Source: Candidatus Woesearchaeota archaeon
Lineage (GTDB): Archaea > Nanobdellota > Nanobdellia > Woesearchaeales > JABIAG01
NCBI GenBank assembly: GCA_018653365.1
Contig: JABIAG010000002.1
Coordinates: 1 to 64,000, forward strand
DNA length: 64,000 nucleotides
Reading direction: 5' to 3'
This document shows, in pieces, positions 19,030 to 27,842 of the stretch. Below the pieces are notes generated by a model that saw only the letters and a program-made list of their open reading frames with translations, ran no database searches and was not told the origin of the DNA. Position 1 is the first letter of the stretch. Each line of letters opens with the position of its first letter. Made by a program: the position numbers and the translations under genes.

Positions 19030-19758
19030 ATGGAAGAAGAGTTACTTAAAATCAAGGAAGCCCTAAACAAATCATACTCTATAGTATTAGGAACAAATTG
19101 TGAGATTACTTATTCTGGAAGAGCAGAGTCTTTCCTTCCAAAAGGGGACAGAATTATCTTAATCAAACAGGATGGAACGTTACTAGTTCATCAACCTACG
19201 GGTAATAATCCTATTAATTACATGAAGGAGGCTGAACACTCTCTTATTCTAGACAATAATGAACTTTGTCTTCAGTCTAAGAATATAAAAAATAAAGAAT
19301 TTCTAGATATCAAAATTCATAAACTTCACTTCCATACCATTCATTCTTTAGAAGACGCTGAAAAGATCCAGATCCAGGGAACTGAAAAGGACATGGCAGA
19401 TTTAATAATAAAACAGCCTGAATTAATCTCTAAAGACTTCAAGCCAGTCTCTCAAGAAGAACAAACTAAGTACGGATTTATTGATGTTCTTGGTCATGAT
19501 AAAGATAATAATCTAATTGTAGTAGAATGTAAACGTTACAACGGGGATCTGGCTGCAGTAACTCAATTAAGAAGATATGTCGAAAAACTCCAAGAGTCAA
19601 AAGGGGTAAATGTAGTAAAAGGAATCCTGGCCTGTCCTAAAATGTCTTCTAACGCAAAGAAAATGTTAAAAGATTGGGGTTTTAAGCACGTTTCTGTTTC
19701 TCCCCCAAAATACCTGGAACGTTATGACAATAAACAAAAAAAACTTGGAGAATACTAA
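19030..19758 (+). CDS. nucS: Mismatch-specific endonuclease NucS/EndoMS
   Basis: 242 residues. An N-terminal beta domain with GRAESFLPKGDRIILIKQDG and LLVHQPTG, typical of the DNA-binding/dimer half of NucS, then a RecB-like nuclease domain with GFIDVLGHDKDNNLIVVECKR and the QLRRYV helix. The motif D..G..D......E.K....Q supplies the catalytic Asp, Glu and Lys. NucS cuts both strands at mismatches and works with PCNA. A TATA-like box centred near 19003 is 27 bases before the ATG. The end overlaps the convergent small gene by 4 bases. Confidence 0.93.
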   Translation: MEEELLKIKEALNKSYSIVLGTNCEITYSGRAESFLPKGDRIILIKQDGTLLVHQPTGNNPINYMKEAEHSLILDNNELCLQSKNIKNKEFLDIKIHKLHFHTIHSLEDAEKIQIQGTEKDMADLIIKQPELISKDFKPVSQEEQTKYGFIDVLGHDKDNNLIVVECKRYNGDLAAVTQLRRYVEKLQESKGVNVVKGILACPKMSSNAKKMLKDWGFKHVSVSPPKYLERYDNKQKKLGEY

Positions 19759-19964
19759 ACCTCTTCTACCTCGAACCCTTCTTTTTTTCCAATTCTAAAA
19801 CAAGATTGATTGCTTATTATTCGTTTAGCATCTAGATCAATAAAAATGAATTCCTTGAATCTGCCATTAAACTCTTCCCCCTCCAACAACTTAATAACCT
19901 CTCGCCAGTGCAGGAATGCATGTTTTATCTTTCCCTCTTTAACACATACGTTAATGAACGTCAT
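19755..19964 (-). CDS. Small hypothetical protein
   Basis: 69 residues, mixed charge, no membrane segment. It fills most of the gap between nucS and the ZIP gene and reads as a compact alpha/beta protein (HAFLHWREVIKLLEGEEF, FIFIDLDAKRI). I see neither a good TATA box nor a ribosome binding site before the ATG. Plausible as a gene from length, position and composition, but not recognised. Confidence 0.4.
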   Translation of the reverse strand: MTFINVCVKEGKIKHAFLHWREVIKLLEGEEFNGRFKEFIFIDLDAKRIISNQSCFRIGKKEGFEVEEV

Positions 19965-20078
19965 CTGATTTTTGTCTTTTTTGTCTTAATAAGCTCTTGC
20001 TAAGATTTTTCGTAAATTTTTCAATATTTTCAGAAGATTTTCAATAGATTTTTAAACTAGGCTTTCAAAAGATTTAAG

Positions 20079-20822
20079 ATGAATGTTTGGGGTTACGCAA
20101 TTCTTAGTTCAGTTATAGTTAGTGTTATCTCACTAGTGGGCATATTTACACTTTCTTTAAAAATTAACCAACTTAAAAAAATTGTTTTTTATCTTATCAG
20201 TTTTTCAGCAGGAGCACTATTGGGGGATGCATTCCTTCATTTAATTCCTCATTCACTGGAGGGGGGATTTCATACATCAACTGCTTTTTTGATTTTATTT
20301 GGTGTATTGTTTATGTTTTTTATTGAAAAAATTATTCATTGGAGGCACTGTCATGAACCAACTTGTGAGTCTCATCCACACCCTTTCGCAATTATGAATA
20401 TTGTGGGAGATGTAATTCATAATTTGATTGATGGTTTAATTATTGGGGCTTCATATCTTGTAAACATTCCTTTAGGTATAGCCACTACTTTAGCTGTTGT
20501 TTTTCACGAGGTGCCTCAAGAAATTGGGGACTTTGGAGTTTTAATCCATGGAGGATTTTCAAAAGGAAAGGCAATTTTCTATAATTTTCTTACTGCATTA
20601 ACTGCCATTGTGGGGGTTGTATTGGCATTACTTATTGGTTCTAAAGTTGGCTCTTTAGCTCATCTGCTAATACCTTTCGCTGCAGGATCCTTCATATATA
20701 TTGCTGCTTCAGATCTCATTCCTGAGATGCATAAAGAACAACGGTTTTGGCGAGGCCTGTTACAGTTAGGGTTGATCGTGTTAGGTATTTTAGTTATGTT
20801 TGGATTGTTATTGTTGGAGTAA
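20079..20822 (+). CDS. ZIP-family divalent metal transporter
   Basis: 247 residues with about eight membrane segments. The metal-site motifs are HLIPHSLEGG in segment 2, HNLIDGLIIGASY in segment 4 and HEVPQEIGDFGVL in segment 5, the pattern of ZIP transporters that import zinc or related metals. A His-rich loop (HWRHCHEPTCESHPHP) lies between segments 3 and 4, as in many ZIPs. TATA-like TTTTTAAAC near 20053 is 26 bases before the ATG. The following membrane protein starts three bases after its stop and may be cotranscribed. Confidence 0.93.
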   Translation: MNVWGYAILSSVIVSVISLVGIFTLSLKINQLKKIVFYLISFSAGALLGDAFLHLIPHSLEGGFHTSTAFLILFGVLFMFFIEKIIHWRHCHEPTCESHPHPFAIMNIVGDVIHNLIDGLIIGASYLVNIPLGIATTLAVVFHEVPQEIGDFGVLIHGGFSKGKAIFYNFLTALTAIVGVVLALLIGSKVGSLAHLLIPFAAGSFIYIAASDLIPEMHKEQRFWRGLLQLGLIVLGILVMFGLLLLE

Positions 20823-20825
20823 ATA

Positions 20826-21158
20826 ATGGATGATTTGATAAAAAGAAAAGGACAATTTTTAACTCGCTTTTTACATAGTCTTTTAGCATCAATTATTTTA
20901 GTATCAATTATAGTAATTTATTTTAGTGTTTTTACGAATGAGATTAATGGATTAACACATTTGTCTGTTGCAGTTGTTGTTTTCGAGGCAGCCATTTTAT
21001 TTATTTTTAAGGGAGATTGCCCATTTGTTTTCTTGCATCAACTTTTTGGAGATGAAAGAAGTTTTTTTAATTTGTTTATGCCTGAAAAGTTTGTTACTCC
21101 AGTAATCCTGGGCATAGGGTTAGTGGCTCTGGTGGGAATTGTTCTACTTGTATTTTAA
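20826..21158 (+). CDS. Small three-segment membrane protein
   Basis: 110 residues with three predicted membrane segments (about 18-38, 45-62 and 88-110). The loop between segments 2 and 3 has GDCPFVFLHQLFGDERSFFNLFMPEKF, with a Cys-Pro and several conserved-looking aromatic residues, similar in style to small DUF2784-like proteins. Start is four bases after the ZIP stop, so translation is likely coupled. Function unknown; a role alongside the metal transporter is only positional inference. Confidence 0.6.
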   Translation: MDDLIKRKGQFLTRFLHSLLASIILVSIIVIYFSVFTNEINGLTHLSVAVVVFEAAILFIFKGDCPFVFLHQLFGDERSFFNLFMPEKFVTPVILGIGLVALVGIVLLVF

Positions 21159-21209
21159 TAACTTCTTGACCAACAAAAAATATATAAACATAGTATGCCA
21201 AAAAAGAGC

Positions 21210-22145
21210 ATGTCTGATATAAAAACTGATGTTGAGCAAAACTTTGTAACGTTTTTAAGAGAAGCTAAAAGTTTAGGACTTGACTTACCTTTGGAAGAAT
21301 ATGATTCTGTGGTTGTCGCAGGAATGGGTGGTTCAGGAATATCTGGAGACTTATTGAAAATCTTAATCCCAAATATCACAACAGTTCATGATTATTCTCT
21401 TCCTGATTGGGTTAATAATAAAACGTTAGTTATTGCATGTTCTTACTCAGGTAATACTGAGGAAATGATTGCATTGTATAATGATGCAAGAAAAAAGATT
21501 TGTCAAGTAGTAGTAATCTCTTCTGGGGGGAGATTGAGAGAAAAAGCACTAAAGGACAAACTTCCCTGCATTAGGATTCCTTTTGGGATTCAACCGCGTG
21601 CATCAATTCCTTATATGTTGCTTCCTTTAATGAATATTTTAAAGCAACCAATCCCTGATTTGACTAAACTGATTGAAGCACTTAAAAGTTCAAAAATAAG
21701 AAATAAGGCTAAAGAACTCGCAGTAAAACTTGTTGATAAAGTTCCAATAATTTATTCTTCACAACGAATTTATCCTGTTGCATACCGTTGGAAAACTCAG
21801 TTTAATGAGAATGCAAAGATTCATGCATTTTCAAATGCATTTTCTGAATTGAATCATAATGAGTTAGAGGGATTTGTTCATTTGAAGGCAGATTTTCATG
21901 TAGTTATTATTGTTGATGATGAAGACAATGCAAAGATAAAGAAAAGAATGGCAATAACAAAAAAATTAGTTCTGTCTAAAGGCGTATCGGTTACAGAAAT
22001 CGCAATTACTGGGAAGAAATTGTTTAATCGAATTATCACGGAGTTATACCTGGGGGATCTTACCTCGGTTTATCTTGCTGAAAATTACAAAATTGATCCT
22101 ACTGAAGTTCATCTTATTGAACAATTCAAGAAACAACTGAAATAA
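21210..22145 (+). CDS. Bifunctional phosphoglucose/phosphomannose isomerase (SIS domains)
   Basis: 311 residues. Two SIS (sugar isomerase) domains: VVAGMGGSGISGDLL near residue 35 and ACSYSGNTEEM near 75 mark the first sugar-phosphate site; FSNAFSELNHNELEGF near 210 carries the conserved Glu/His of the archaeal bifunctional enzyme. It interconverts fructose-6-phosphate with glucose-6-phosphate and mannose-6-phosphate, feeding glycan synthesis. An ATG at 21195 is in frame, but the TATA-like ATATATAAAC centred near 21184 lies 26 bases before the ATG at 21210, so I prefer that as a leaderless start. The next gene follows after three bases. Confidence 0.9.
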   Translation: MSDIKTDVEQNFVTFLREAKSLGLDLPLEEYDSVVVAGMGGSGISGDLLKILIPNITTVHDYSLPDWVNNKTLVIACSYSGNTEEMIALYNDARKKICQVVVISSGGRLREKALKDKLPCIRIPFGIQPRASIPYMLLPLMNILKQPIPDLTKLIEALKSSKIRNKAKELAVKLVDKVPIIYSSQRIYPVAYRWKTQFNENAKIHAFSNAFSELNHNELEGFVHLKADFHVVIIVDDEDNAKIKKRMAITKKLVLSKGVSVTEIAITGKKLFNRIITELYLGDLTSVYLAENYKIDPTEVHLIEQFKKQLK

Positions 22146-22148
22146 ACA

Positions 22149-22643
22149 ATGGACCTAAAACAAATAAAAGAATTAAATGAAATGACAAAGACTTTACAAA
22201 AACACGGTCTAGCTAATAATTCTGAGGAAGGAGTAAAACTTGCAGAAGGCATTTCGGATGCAGATGTTCCAGAAAAAGATGTTAAATCTTCAGTTTCAAA
22301 AGAGTATGTGGAAATCATGTTTGAACGAAATAATCGCAAAATTTCAGAATACGTTTCAAGTTTAAAGGATGAAATCACTACTCTAAAAAATAAGGTGGAT
22401 CTTCTTGAACAAAGTATCCCTTCACATAAAAATTACACTTCCGAACCTGAAAAAATTGAAATAAAAGATGATGCAAAACCTGTTGTAGAAGAAGCTAAAC
22501 CTGCAGTTCAAGAAACTCTGTCTAAAGATGATACGCGAGATAACAAAATTACTAAAGATGATGTTAAGAACGGGCGAGACCCTGATGAGTTGGATGGGGC
22601 TGATGTGTCTGTTGAGAATATTTTTTATTACGGGAATAAGTAA
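22149..22643 (+). CDS. Hypothetical protein with coiled coil and acidic low-complexity tail
   Basis: 164 residues: helical N-terminus, a short coiled coil around residues 55-95, then a Lys/Asp/Glu/Pro-rich low-complexity region ending in DVSVENIFYYGNK. Cotranscribed with the isomerase (three-base gap). No family recognised. A structural or scaffolding role is only a guess. Confidence 0.5.
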   Translation: MDLKQIKELNEMTKTLQKHGLANNSEEGVKLAEGISDADVPEKDVKSSVSKEYVEIMFERNNRKISEYVSSLKDEITTLKNKVDLLEQSIPSHKNYTSEPEKIEIKDDAKPVVEEAKPAVQETLSKDDTRDNKITKDDVKNGRDPDELDGADVSVENIFYYGNK

Positions 22644-22687
22644 CCTAGTACAACAATAATTATAAAGCAATTTTCTCATTAAGAATC

Positions 22688-24742
22688 ATGCTAATTAAAA
22701 CCCTAAAGCTCAACAACATAAGAACATATTTAGATGAAACTATAATTTTTCCAGATTCTTCAATAATGCTTTCAGGAGATATTGGGTGTGGAAAGTCATC
22801 TATTTTATTAGCAATAGAGTTTGCATTGTTTGGGATCTTACGAGGTGAACTGTCTGGAGAATCATTACTAAGAAAGGGTTCTACTGAGGGGAGTGTTGAA
22901 CTAGAGTTTCAAATAAACGAGCTTCCTTTAACAATAAAACGAACTCTTAAACGCTCGCCAAAAGGCGTGCAACAATCGGCAGGTTTTTTTATAGAAAATG
23001 GAATCAAAACTGAGGCAACTGCAATAGAACTAAAAACAAAAATTCTAACTCTGTTAGGTTATCCACAATCATTACTCACAACATCTAAATCTTTAATTTA
23101 CCGTTATACAGTTTACACGCCACAGGAAGAGATGAAACGAATAATTCAAGATGATGAGGAGTCTAGATTAAACATACTTAGAAAAGTTTTCAACATGGAC
23201 AAGTATAAGCGAATAAAAGAGAATGCAAGTACATTTCTTCTAACTTTAAGGGATGAATTACTTATTGATGATACTAAATTACAATCACTTTTTGATAAAC
23301 AGCGAGATCTTGCTGAAACGTCTTTGCAATTGAAACAAGTTGATGAACATCTTAAGTTGAGCTCTCCAAAGGAAGAAGTAATTGTTGCTGAGAAGAAACT
23401 TAAAATTCAAAAAATTAATGAAATTGAAACACATTTAGTGGAATTGAATAAGCTTAAGCAAACACTCTCAATTCAAGAAACTAACCTAAAAAATATTGAA
23501 ATTAAAATATCTGCTAATATTAATAAGATTTTTGAGACTAAGAATAAAAAAGAAACTCTTGAGTTAGAACTTGCTCAAACAAAATTGGATGATGAAGAAG
23601 AATTAAAGTCTAAAATACTTGCTTTAACAACAGTACTAGCTAATTTAGAACAAAAAGAGCGTGATGTAATTGCAAAAACATTTTCATTTAAGGAAAAAAT
23701 AAAAGAGGCTGAACAATTAAGTGAAAAGATAGCACAGTTAAAGAATTGCCCGCTATGTCTACAACCGGTTAATGATCTTCACAAAAAACTTGTCTCAGAA
23801 GAAGAACAAAAGAAGATTGCCGAATTTAAACAACAAATAGAATTATTAAATAAGGAACCCTCAAATGCTGAAGAAAAGAAGGTACAATTAGATGAATTTA
23901 AGAGATCTCTTAATAAAATCGAACTTATTAATTTCAAAAAGAAAACTCTTGACGAATACATTTTAACAATTAAGGAGTTGGAATCAGAGAACTTAGAGTC
24001 CAAGACAAAGATTGAATCCATAAACCAGGTTAAATCAGAATTGGTGTCTAAGATTGCAGGATTTGCACAATTAGAAGAACAGTATAAAAAGATTAAGCAA
24101 CAATATCTTGAGGTTTTAGAATCTGAAAAATCTTTGCACGTTAAATTAGCAGAACTAAAAACAAAGAAAGAAGCCTATTTTATTACTACAAAAAAGCTTG
24201 AAACCGAAATTGACTATCTTCTTAAGCTTCAACAGGAAGTAAAGAAACGAAGAGCTTTACAGAATTGGATCAAGGAACACTTTCTTAAGGTTGTAGATCT
24301 TATTGAACGTCATGTAATGCTTAAAATTCAACAAGAGTTCAATGGCTTTTTTCAGGAGTGGTTTAATTTTATGTTGGAGGATGAAAACATTTCTGCAAGG
24401 TTAGATGAAAAGTTTTCTCCAATTGTAACACAGAATGGTTATGAGATCGCATTTGGAGATCTTTCTGGGGGGGAAAAGACTAGTGTTGCTCTCGCTTATC
24501 GGTTAGCGCTTAACAAAGTTATTAATGATCTTATCTCAACAGTAAATACTAAAGATATTATTGTTCTTGACGAGCCTACTGATGGATTCAGTTCTGAACA
24601 ATTAGATAAACTCAAAGATGTTTTAGATCAACTAAATATGAATCAGGTAATTTTAGTGTCTCATGAATCTAAAGTAGAATCGTTTGTAGGTAGTGTTATT
24701 AGAATAACAAAAAATGCAGGTGTTAGTAAAGTTTTAGTTTAG
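22688..24742 (+). CDS. rad50: Rad50-like SMC-family ATPase
   Basis: 684 residues, shorter than the usual 850-900 for archaeal Rad50. Walker A GDIGCGKSSILLAIEF at about residue 34, long coiled coil, a zinc-hook-like NCPLCLQPV (Cys354, Cys357) at the apex, second coiled coil, then signature LSGGEKTSVALAYRLAL and Walker B IIVLDEPTDGF. In the Mre11-Rad50 complex it tethers and processes DNA ends. No mre11 gene lies within the window next to it. TATA-like TTATAAAG near 22663 is 25 bases before the ATG. The shorter coiled coils account for the reduced size. Confidence 0.88.
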   Translation: MLIKTLKLNNIRTYLDETIIFPDSSIMLSGDIGCGKSSILLAIEFALFGILRGELSGESLLRKGSTEGSVELEFQINELPLTIKRTLKRSPKGVQQSAGFFIENGIKTEATAIELKTKILTLLGYPQSLLTTSKSLIYRYTVYTPQEEMKRIIQDDEESRLNILRKVFNMDKYKRIKENASTFLLTLRDELLIDDTKLQSLFDKQRDLAETSLQLKQVDEHLKLSSPKEEVIVAEKKLKIQKINEIETHLVELNKLKQTLSIQETNLKNIEIKISANINKIFETKNKKETLELELAQTKLDDEEELKSKILALTTVLANLEQKERDVIAKTFSFKEKIKEAEQLSEKIAQLKNCPLCLQPVNDLHKKLVSEEEQKKIAEFKQQIELLNKEPSNAEEKKVQLDEFKRSLNKIELINFKKKTLDEYILTIKELESENLESKTKIESINQVKSELVSKIAGFAQLEEQYKKIKQQYLEVLESEKSLHVKLAELKTKKEAYFITTKKLETEIDYLLKLQQEVKKRRALQNWIKEHFLKVVDLIERHVMLKIQQEFNGFFQEWFNFMLEDENISARLDEKFSPIVTQNGYEIAFGDLSGGEKTSVALAYRLALNKVINDLISTVNTKDIIVLDEPTDGFSSEQLDKLKDVLDQLNMNQVILVSHESKVESFVGSVIRITKNAGVSKVLV

Positions 24743-24776
24743 AAAAGCTTATATATAAACTTATCATAAAAAATAT

Positions 24777-25760
24777 ATGGATTATCCTAATTTTAAAAAA
24801 AAGATAGACCCTGCTTTTAGAGCACAATTCTTTGATCATAGTGCCCATCATATGGAACATCATCTAAAAAAGATTATGGATCAATTAACTACTAAATACG
24901 ATTCTTATGAGTTGGAATTTTGGGAGTGGATTGCTGAACATGTTCATTTAATGTATGATTTAAAAGATGCATTAGAATATTTAAACAGTAATTTTTCAGC
25001 TAAAGAATTATTAGATCAGTTTCGTACAGCAAGAACTTTGGGTAGGGTATTATATGCGGGATTTTACACTGATTATTTTAAAGGAAAGACCGGGCAAGAA
25101 ATTTTGGCAGAAAACAATATGGATAATCATAAATATTATGAAAAGATTAAAGAAATTATAAAAGAGATAGAAAAATATAGGGATGAGATAAACCAAAACG
25201 GAAAAATCTTGAAGACCGAACGCCAGAGCATGGATTTTTATTACTTAGAACTATATCCTGCCCTAAAGAGAAATAAACAATTACGATTTTATCTTACCGC
25301 AAACCCCTTGCATCTAAGAGATTGCATATTTAGATTGTTAGAAGAACTTTTTAAAGTAGCGAATGAAGATCAAACTAGAATAGATTTTAAATTTTATGCG
25401 GGGGGAAAGGGGTATAGGAGAGATAGCATAGTTATTTATGGTCAAAAGAAAATTAAGAGCGTAATAAAAGACCTCCCCGATAATTGGTTTTTAGAGTCTC
25501 ATCTTCCTTTTGGTAAAAAGATTGCTAGTGGGAGAACTATTACTAAAGATAAAGGTAAAGAGATAAACGAAAAAGTTCTGGATAGCCGTGCCGAAAATTC
25601 AAATGGTTCGGCGTTAACTCAAATACTTGCTGATGTTTTGTATGGGACCGTTAAACATAATGATAAAATGCCTGAAAAACCAGAAGCGCAGTTTAACATA
25701 ATTCTTGATGTATGTTACAACCTTTTTATTAAAAGAGTAAAGATTCATGATGGATTGTAA
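24777..25760 (+). CDS. Hypothetical protein, possibly HopA1-like C-terminal domain
   Basis: 327 residues, cytosolic, His-rich near the N-terminus (HSAHHMEHHLKK). The middle and C-terminal part (YPALKRNKQLRFYLTANP ... IDFKFYAGGKGYRRDSIVIYG) resembles the HopA1-family domain known from type III effectors and from lanthipeptide-synthesis proteins, where a K-F....RRD..V.Y pattern is typical. The similarity is from memory of the pattern and needs a profile search. TATA-like TTATATATAAAC near 24752 is 25 bases before the ATG. No biosynthetic partners are adjacent. Confidence 0.4.
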   Translation: MDYPNFKKKIDPAFRAQFFDHSAHHMEHHLKKIMDQLTTKYDSYELEFWEWIAEHVHLMYDLKDALEYLNSNFSAKELLDQFRTARTLGRVLYAGFYTDYFKGKTGQEILAENNMDNHKYYEKIKEIIKEIEKYRDEINQNGKILKTERQSMDFYYLELYPALKRNKQLRFYLTANPLHLRDCIFRLLEELFKVANEDQTRIDFKFYAGGKGYRRDSIVIYGQKKIKSVIKDLPDNWFLESHLPFGKKIASGRTITKDKGKEINEKVLDSRAENSNGSALTQILADVLYGTVKHNDKMPEKPEAQFNIILDVCYNLFIKRVKIHDGL

Positions 25761-25854
25761 AGTTTTAACTTAACTCAATACTTCTTCTCTATCATCAAAA
25801 GATTTATAAATTTCTGTGATTATTTCTCTTTTATCACAGTTGTGAGGGGATTAT

Positions 25855-27297
25855 ATGAAAAAATTACTGATTTACGCATTATTATTAACACTTTTAGTTA
25901 CTTTTGTTTCTGCAACTGATTTTACTGTAAAGACCACGGCAATAAAGGAGGTAATTGATATTGAAGATGTTGCTTCTTTTGAGCTAGCAATAAAAAACTT
26001 TGGGGTTTCAGACTCTTTCAGAGTTTATTATAATGGTGTTGAATGGGATATTCCTGTAGTATCTTTAGATTTACAGCATAAAGAACAAAAAACAATCACG
26101 GTTAATGCTCGTCCATTATATGTTAATAATGGACAACATGCAATAACACTTAATGTTAAATCTGCTGAAGGGAATGAGGTTGAAAAAATCCCCCTAATTA
26201 TTAATGTGCGAGAAAAAGATATATCCTCTTATCAACCTAGTGTGGGTGTTGTTATTCTCATGCCTGAAGAAACTTCACCAGATAGTGATCTTCCAATAAC
26301 CCTAATTTTTAAGAATAAGAACCCTTTGGAATTGGACGATATTGAAGTTAGTGTTGAAAGTTCACAATTCTCTGAGACTAAATCAATCTCTTTAGAATCA
26401 ACAACCTCAACTCAGGTTGGTGAAGCATCTTTTGATTTAGTATTGCCCTTGGAATCAACGCTTATTGCTGAACCCTTGCTTATTACGTTTACTTTATCAC
26501 ATCAAGATGAAATAATTTATCAAAATCAAAAAAGTGTTAATGTGGTGGGTTTTTCTCCTGATTTTGTAGTTGAGAAGAGGGTTGAGAAATCTTTTTTTAG
26601 AGTTACTGAAGATATTGCAGTAAAAAATTCAGGTAATCAGAATAAGAAACAAGTTTTTAAATTAAAAACCTCGGTTATTAAAGATCTTTTTTCATCTGAA
26701 ACTCCTGATGCAAGCATTTTAAAAGAGGATGGCGCAAGATATCTTTTTTGGGAGTTGGATCTGGAACCGGGGGAAGAATTCGAACTTGTTGTTGTAAGAA
26801 ACTATCGTCCGTTCTTGTTATTTTTGTTAATCCTCATTATTGTCATCACACTTTATTTCTCTCTTAGAAGTCCTCTTGCACTAAATAAAACTGCAGAAGT
26901 TTTTAAGAAGGACGAAGGTGGAATTTCAATGTTAAAGGTTAGGCTGAAATTGAAGAACATCTCTGAAAAAACCGTGAGTGATGTTAAAATTTACGATGCT
27001 ATACCTCACCTTGCAGGTTATGTTCAAGAAGAGCATGTTGGAAGTTTGACTCCAATTAAGGTTTTAAAACATCAACATAAAGGAACCTTGATTAAATGGG
27101 AAATTCCTGTTTTGGAGGGTTTCGAAGAAAGAATAATTAGTTATAAAATTCAGGCCCAACTTAAGATTTTGGGAGGGTTGACCTTGCCTGCAGCTTCAGG
27201 GCGGTTTAAGACTTTAAAGGGTAAGGATCGTTTTTCTAAGTCTAATATTTTTAAGTTATTGCTTAAATCTAAAGATTCTGAAAAGAAACAGCAGTAA
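25855..27297 (+). CDS. Surface protein with CARDB/NEW3-like beta domains and membrane anchor
   Basis: 480 residues: signal peptide (about 1-20), two or three beta-sandwich-like segments with ELAIKNFGVSDSF and LIFKNKNPLELDDIEV that look like CARDB or NPCBM-associated (NEW3) folds, a membrane segment at about 320-341, and a cytosolic C-terminal domain with a DUF11-like KLKNISEKTVSDVKIYDAIP. GAGGGG lies 7 bases before the ATG and a TATA-like TTTATAAAT near 25806 gives a leader of about 20 nt. A surface sensor or anchor is plausible; no catalytic motif. Confidence 0.6.
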   Translation: MKKLLIYALLLTLLVTFVSATDFTVKTTAIKEVIDIEDVASFELAIKNFGVSDSFRVYYNGVEWDIPVVSLDLQHKEQKTITVNARPLYVNNGQHAITLNVKSAEGNEVEKIPLIINVREKDISSYQPSVGVVILMPEETSPDSDLPITLIFKNKNPLELDDIEVSVESSQFSETKSISLESTTSTQVGEASFDLVLPLESTLIAEPLLITFTLSHQDEIIYQNQKSVNVVGFSPDFVVEKRVEKSFFRVTEDIAVKNSGNQNKKQVFKLKTSVIKDLFSSETPDASILKEDGARYLFWELDLEPGEEFELVVVRNYRPFLLFLLILIIVITLYFSLRSPLALNKTAEVFKKDEGGISMLKVRLKLKNISEKTVSDVKIYDAIPHLAGYVQEEHVGSLTPIKVLKHQHKGTLIKWEIPVLEGFEERIISYKIQAQLKILGGLTLPAASGRFKTLKGKDRFSKSNIFKLLLKSKDSEKKQQ

Positions 27298-27369
27298 GAT
27301 TTATAAACGCGTTATTTTTCTTTTTACTTATCCCCGTCTGGCTTAACTGGCTAGAGCACTTGGCTGTAG

Positions 27370-27421
27370 ATGTTGTGTAGAGTTGTCTTTTAAAGACTGA
27401 GATGAAACACGACCAGCTGTT
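27370..27421 (+). other. Canonical-position tRNA-Tyr intron (anticodon loop 37/38)
   Basis: 52 nt. Bulges AGA (27368-27370) and TTA (27420-27422) sit either side of a central helix formed by CTGT and GCTG (one T-T mismatch), with the anticodon stem as outer helix. Inside is a perfect GTCTTT/AAAGAC hairpin. Cutting at AG^A and TT^A gives the loop CTGTAGA. Confidence 0.8.
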
Positions 27422-27443
27422 ACCGAGGGATTCCTGGTTCGAA

Positions 27444-27532
27444 ACGCACCGTAGGAGCGTTTCGCTCAGAACGAAGCCATTTCATGGCGTAGTGATGATG
27501 CGAAATTCATAATCTCTTACTATGCGAGAAAG
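27444..27532 (+). other. Non-canonical tRNA-Tyr intron in the T-loop (59/60)
   Basis: 89 nt. Bulge-helix-bulge: outer helix is the T-stem CCTGG/CCGGG; central helix TTCG with AGAA (three pairs plus G-A); bulges AAA (27442-27444) and AGT (27531-27533); inner helix CGCA with TGCG. Cleavage after the second base of each bulge restores T-loop TTCGAAT. The intron also contains CGAAACGC/GCGTTTCG, CAGAACGAAG, the small hairpin CCATTTCATGG and GTGATGA. Confidence 0.8.
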
Positions 27533-27629
27533 TCCGGGGACGGGGATACACTATTTTATAAGGTTTCTAATATCATTGCTGTATAGTATATGCATAATAT
27601 TTTTAAATAATCTTGCCGCCCAAAATGGT

Positions 27630-27803
27630 ATGATTGACGACATAAAAGACGTTAAAAAGTGTCCAGATTGTTATGGTGATGAACTCATCTATAAGGATCA
27701 GGATGATCAAGTAGTTTGTAGAACCTGTGGGGGGATCTTTGAACCTTTAACGCCTAAAGAAGAAGAAGAAGAGTTTGAGAAAACTCACGACATAACTAGT
27801 TAG
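27630..27803 (+). CDS. Small TFIIB-type zinc-ribbon protein
   Basis: 57 residues. Two CxxC knuckles, CPDCYGDELIYKDQDDQVVC RTCG, in the arrangement of the TFIIB zinc ribbon, followed by an acidic tail. The frame stays open 108 bases further upstream, into the tRNA-Tyr gene, but the TATA-like TTTTTAAATAA near 27605 lies 25 bases before the ATG at 27630, which I take as the start. Probably binds nucleic acid or a protein partner; too small to be a TFB. Role unknown. Confidence 0.75.
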   Translation: MIDDIKDVKKCPDCYGDELIYKDQDDQVVCRTCGGIFEPLTPKEEEEEFEKTHDITS

Positions 27804-27842
27804 TTTTTTTATGAACTGGTTGTTAGAACTAAATATTTCTCT

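Larger units (their letters stand above)
27332..27546 (+). tRNA. tRNA-Tyr (GTA) with two introns
   Basis: Acceptor CCCCGTC (27332-27338) pairs with GACGGGG (27539-27545), discriminator A at 27546. C1-G72 is the archaeal tRNA-Tyr identity pair. D-stem GCTT/GAGC; anticodon stem CTTGG/CCGAG; loop CTGTAG plus A, anticodon GTA at 27366-27368. T-stem CCTGG (27433-27437) pairs with CCGGG (27534-27538), one G-U. Two insertions interrupt it: after position 37 in the anticodon loop (27370-27421) and within the T-loop (27444-27532). Removing both leaves a normal 74-nt tRNA with T-loop TTCGAAT. TATA-like TTTATAAAC near 27304 is 28 bases before the start. Confidence 0.9.

Noticed and set aside
27444-27532. 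C/D-box guide RNA within the T-loop intron of tRNA-Tyr
   Set aside because: GTGATGA fits a C box, but no CTGA D box lies at the other end and no D'/C' pair is visible.
27522-27629. Longer form of the zinc-ribbon gene starting inside tRNA-Tyr
   Set aside because: The extension is hydrophobic nonsense relative to the rest and the TATA box at 27605 favours the internal ATG.
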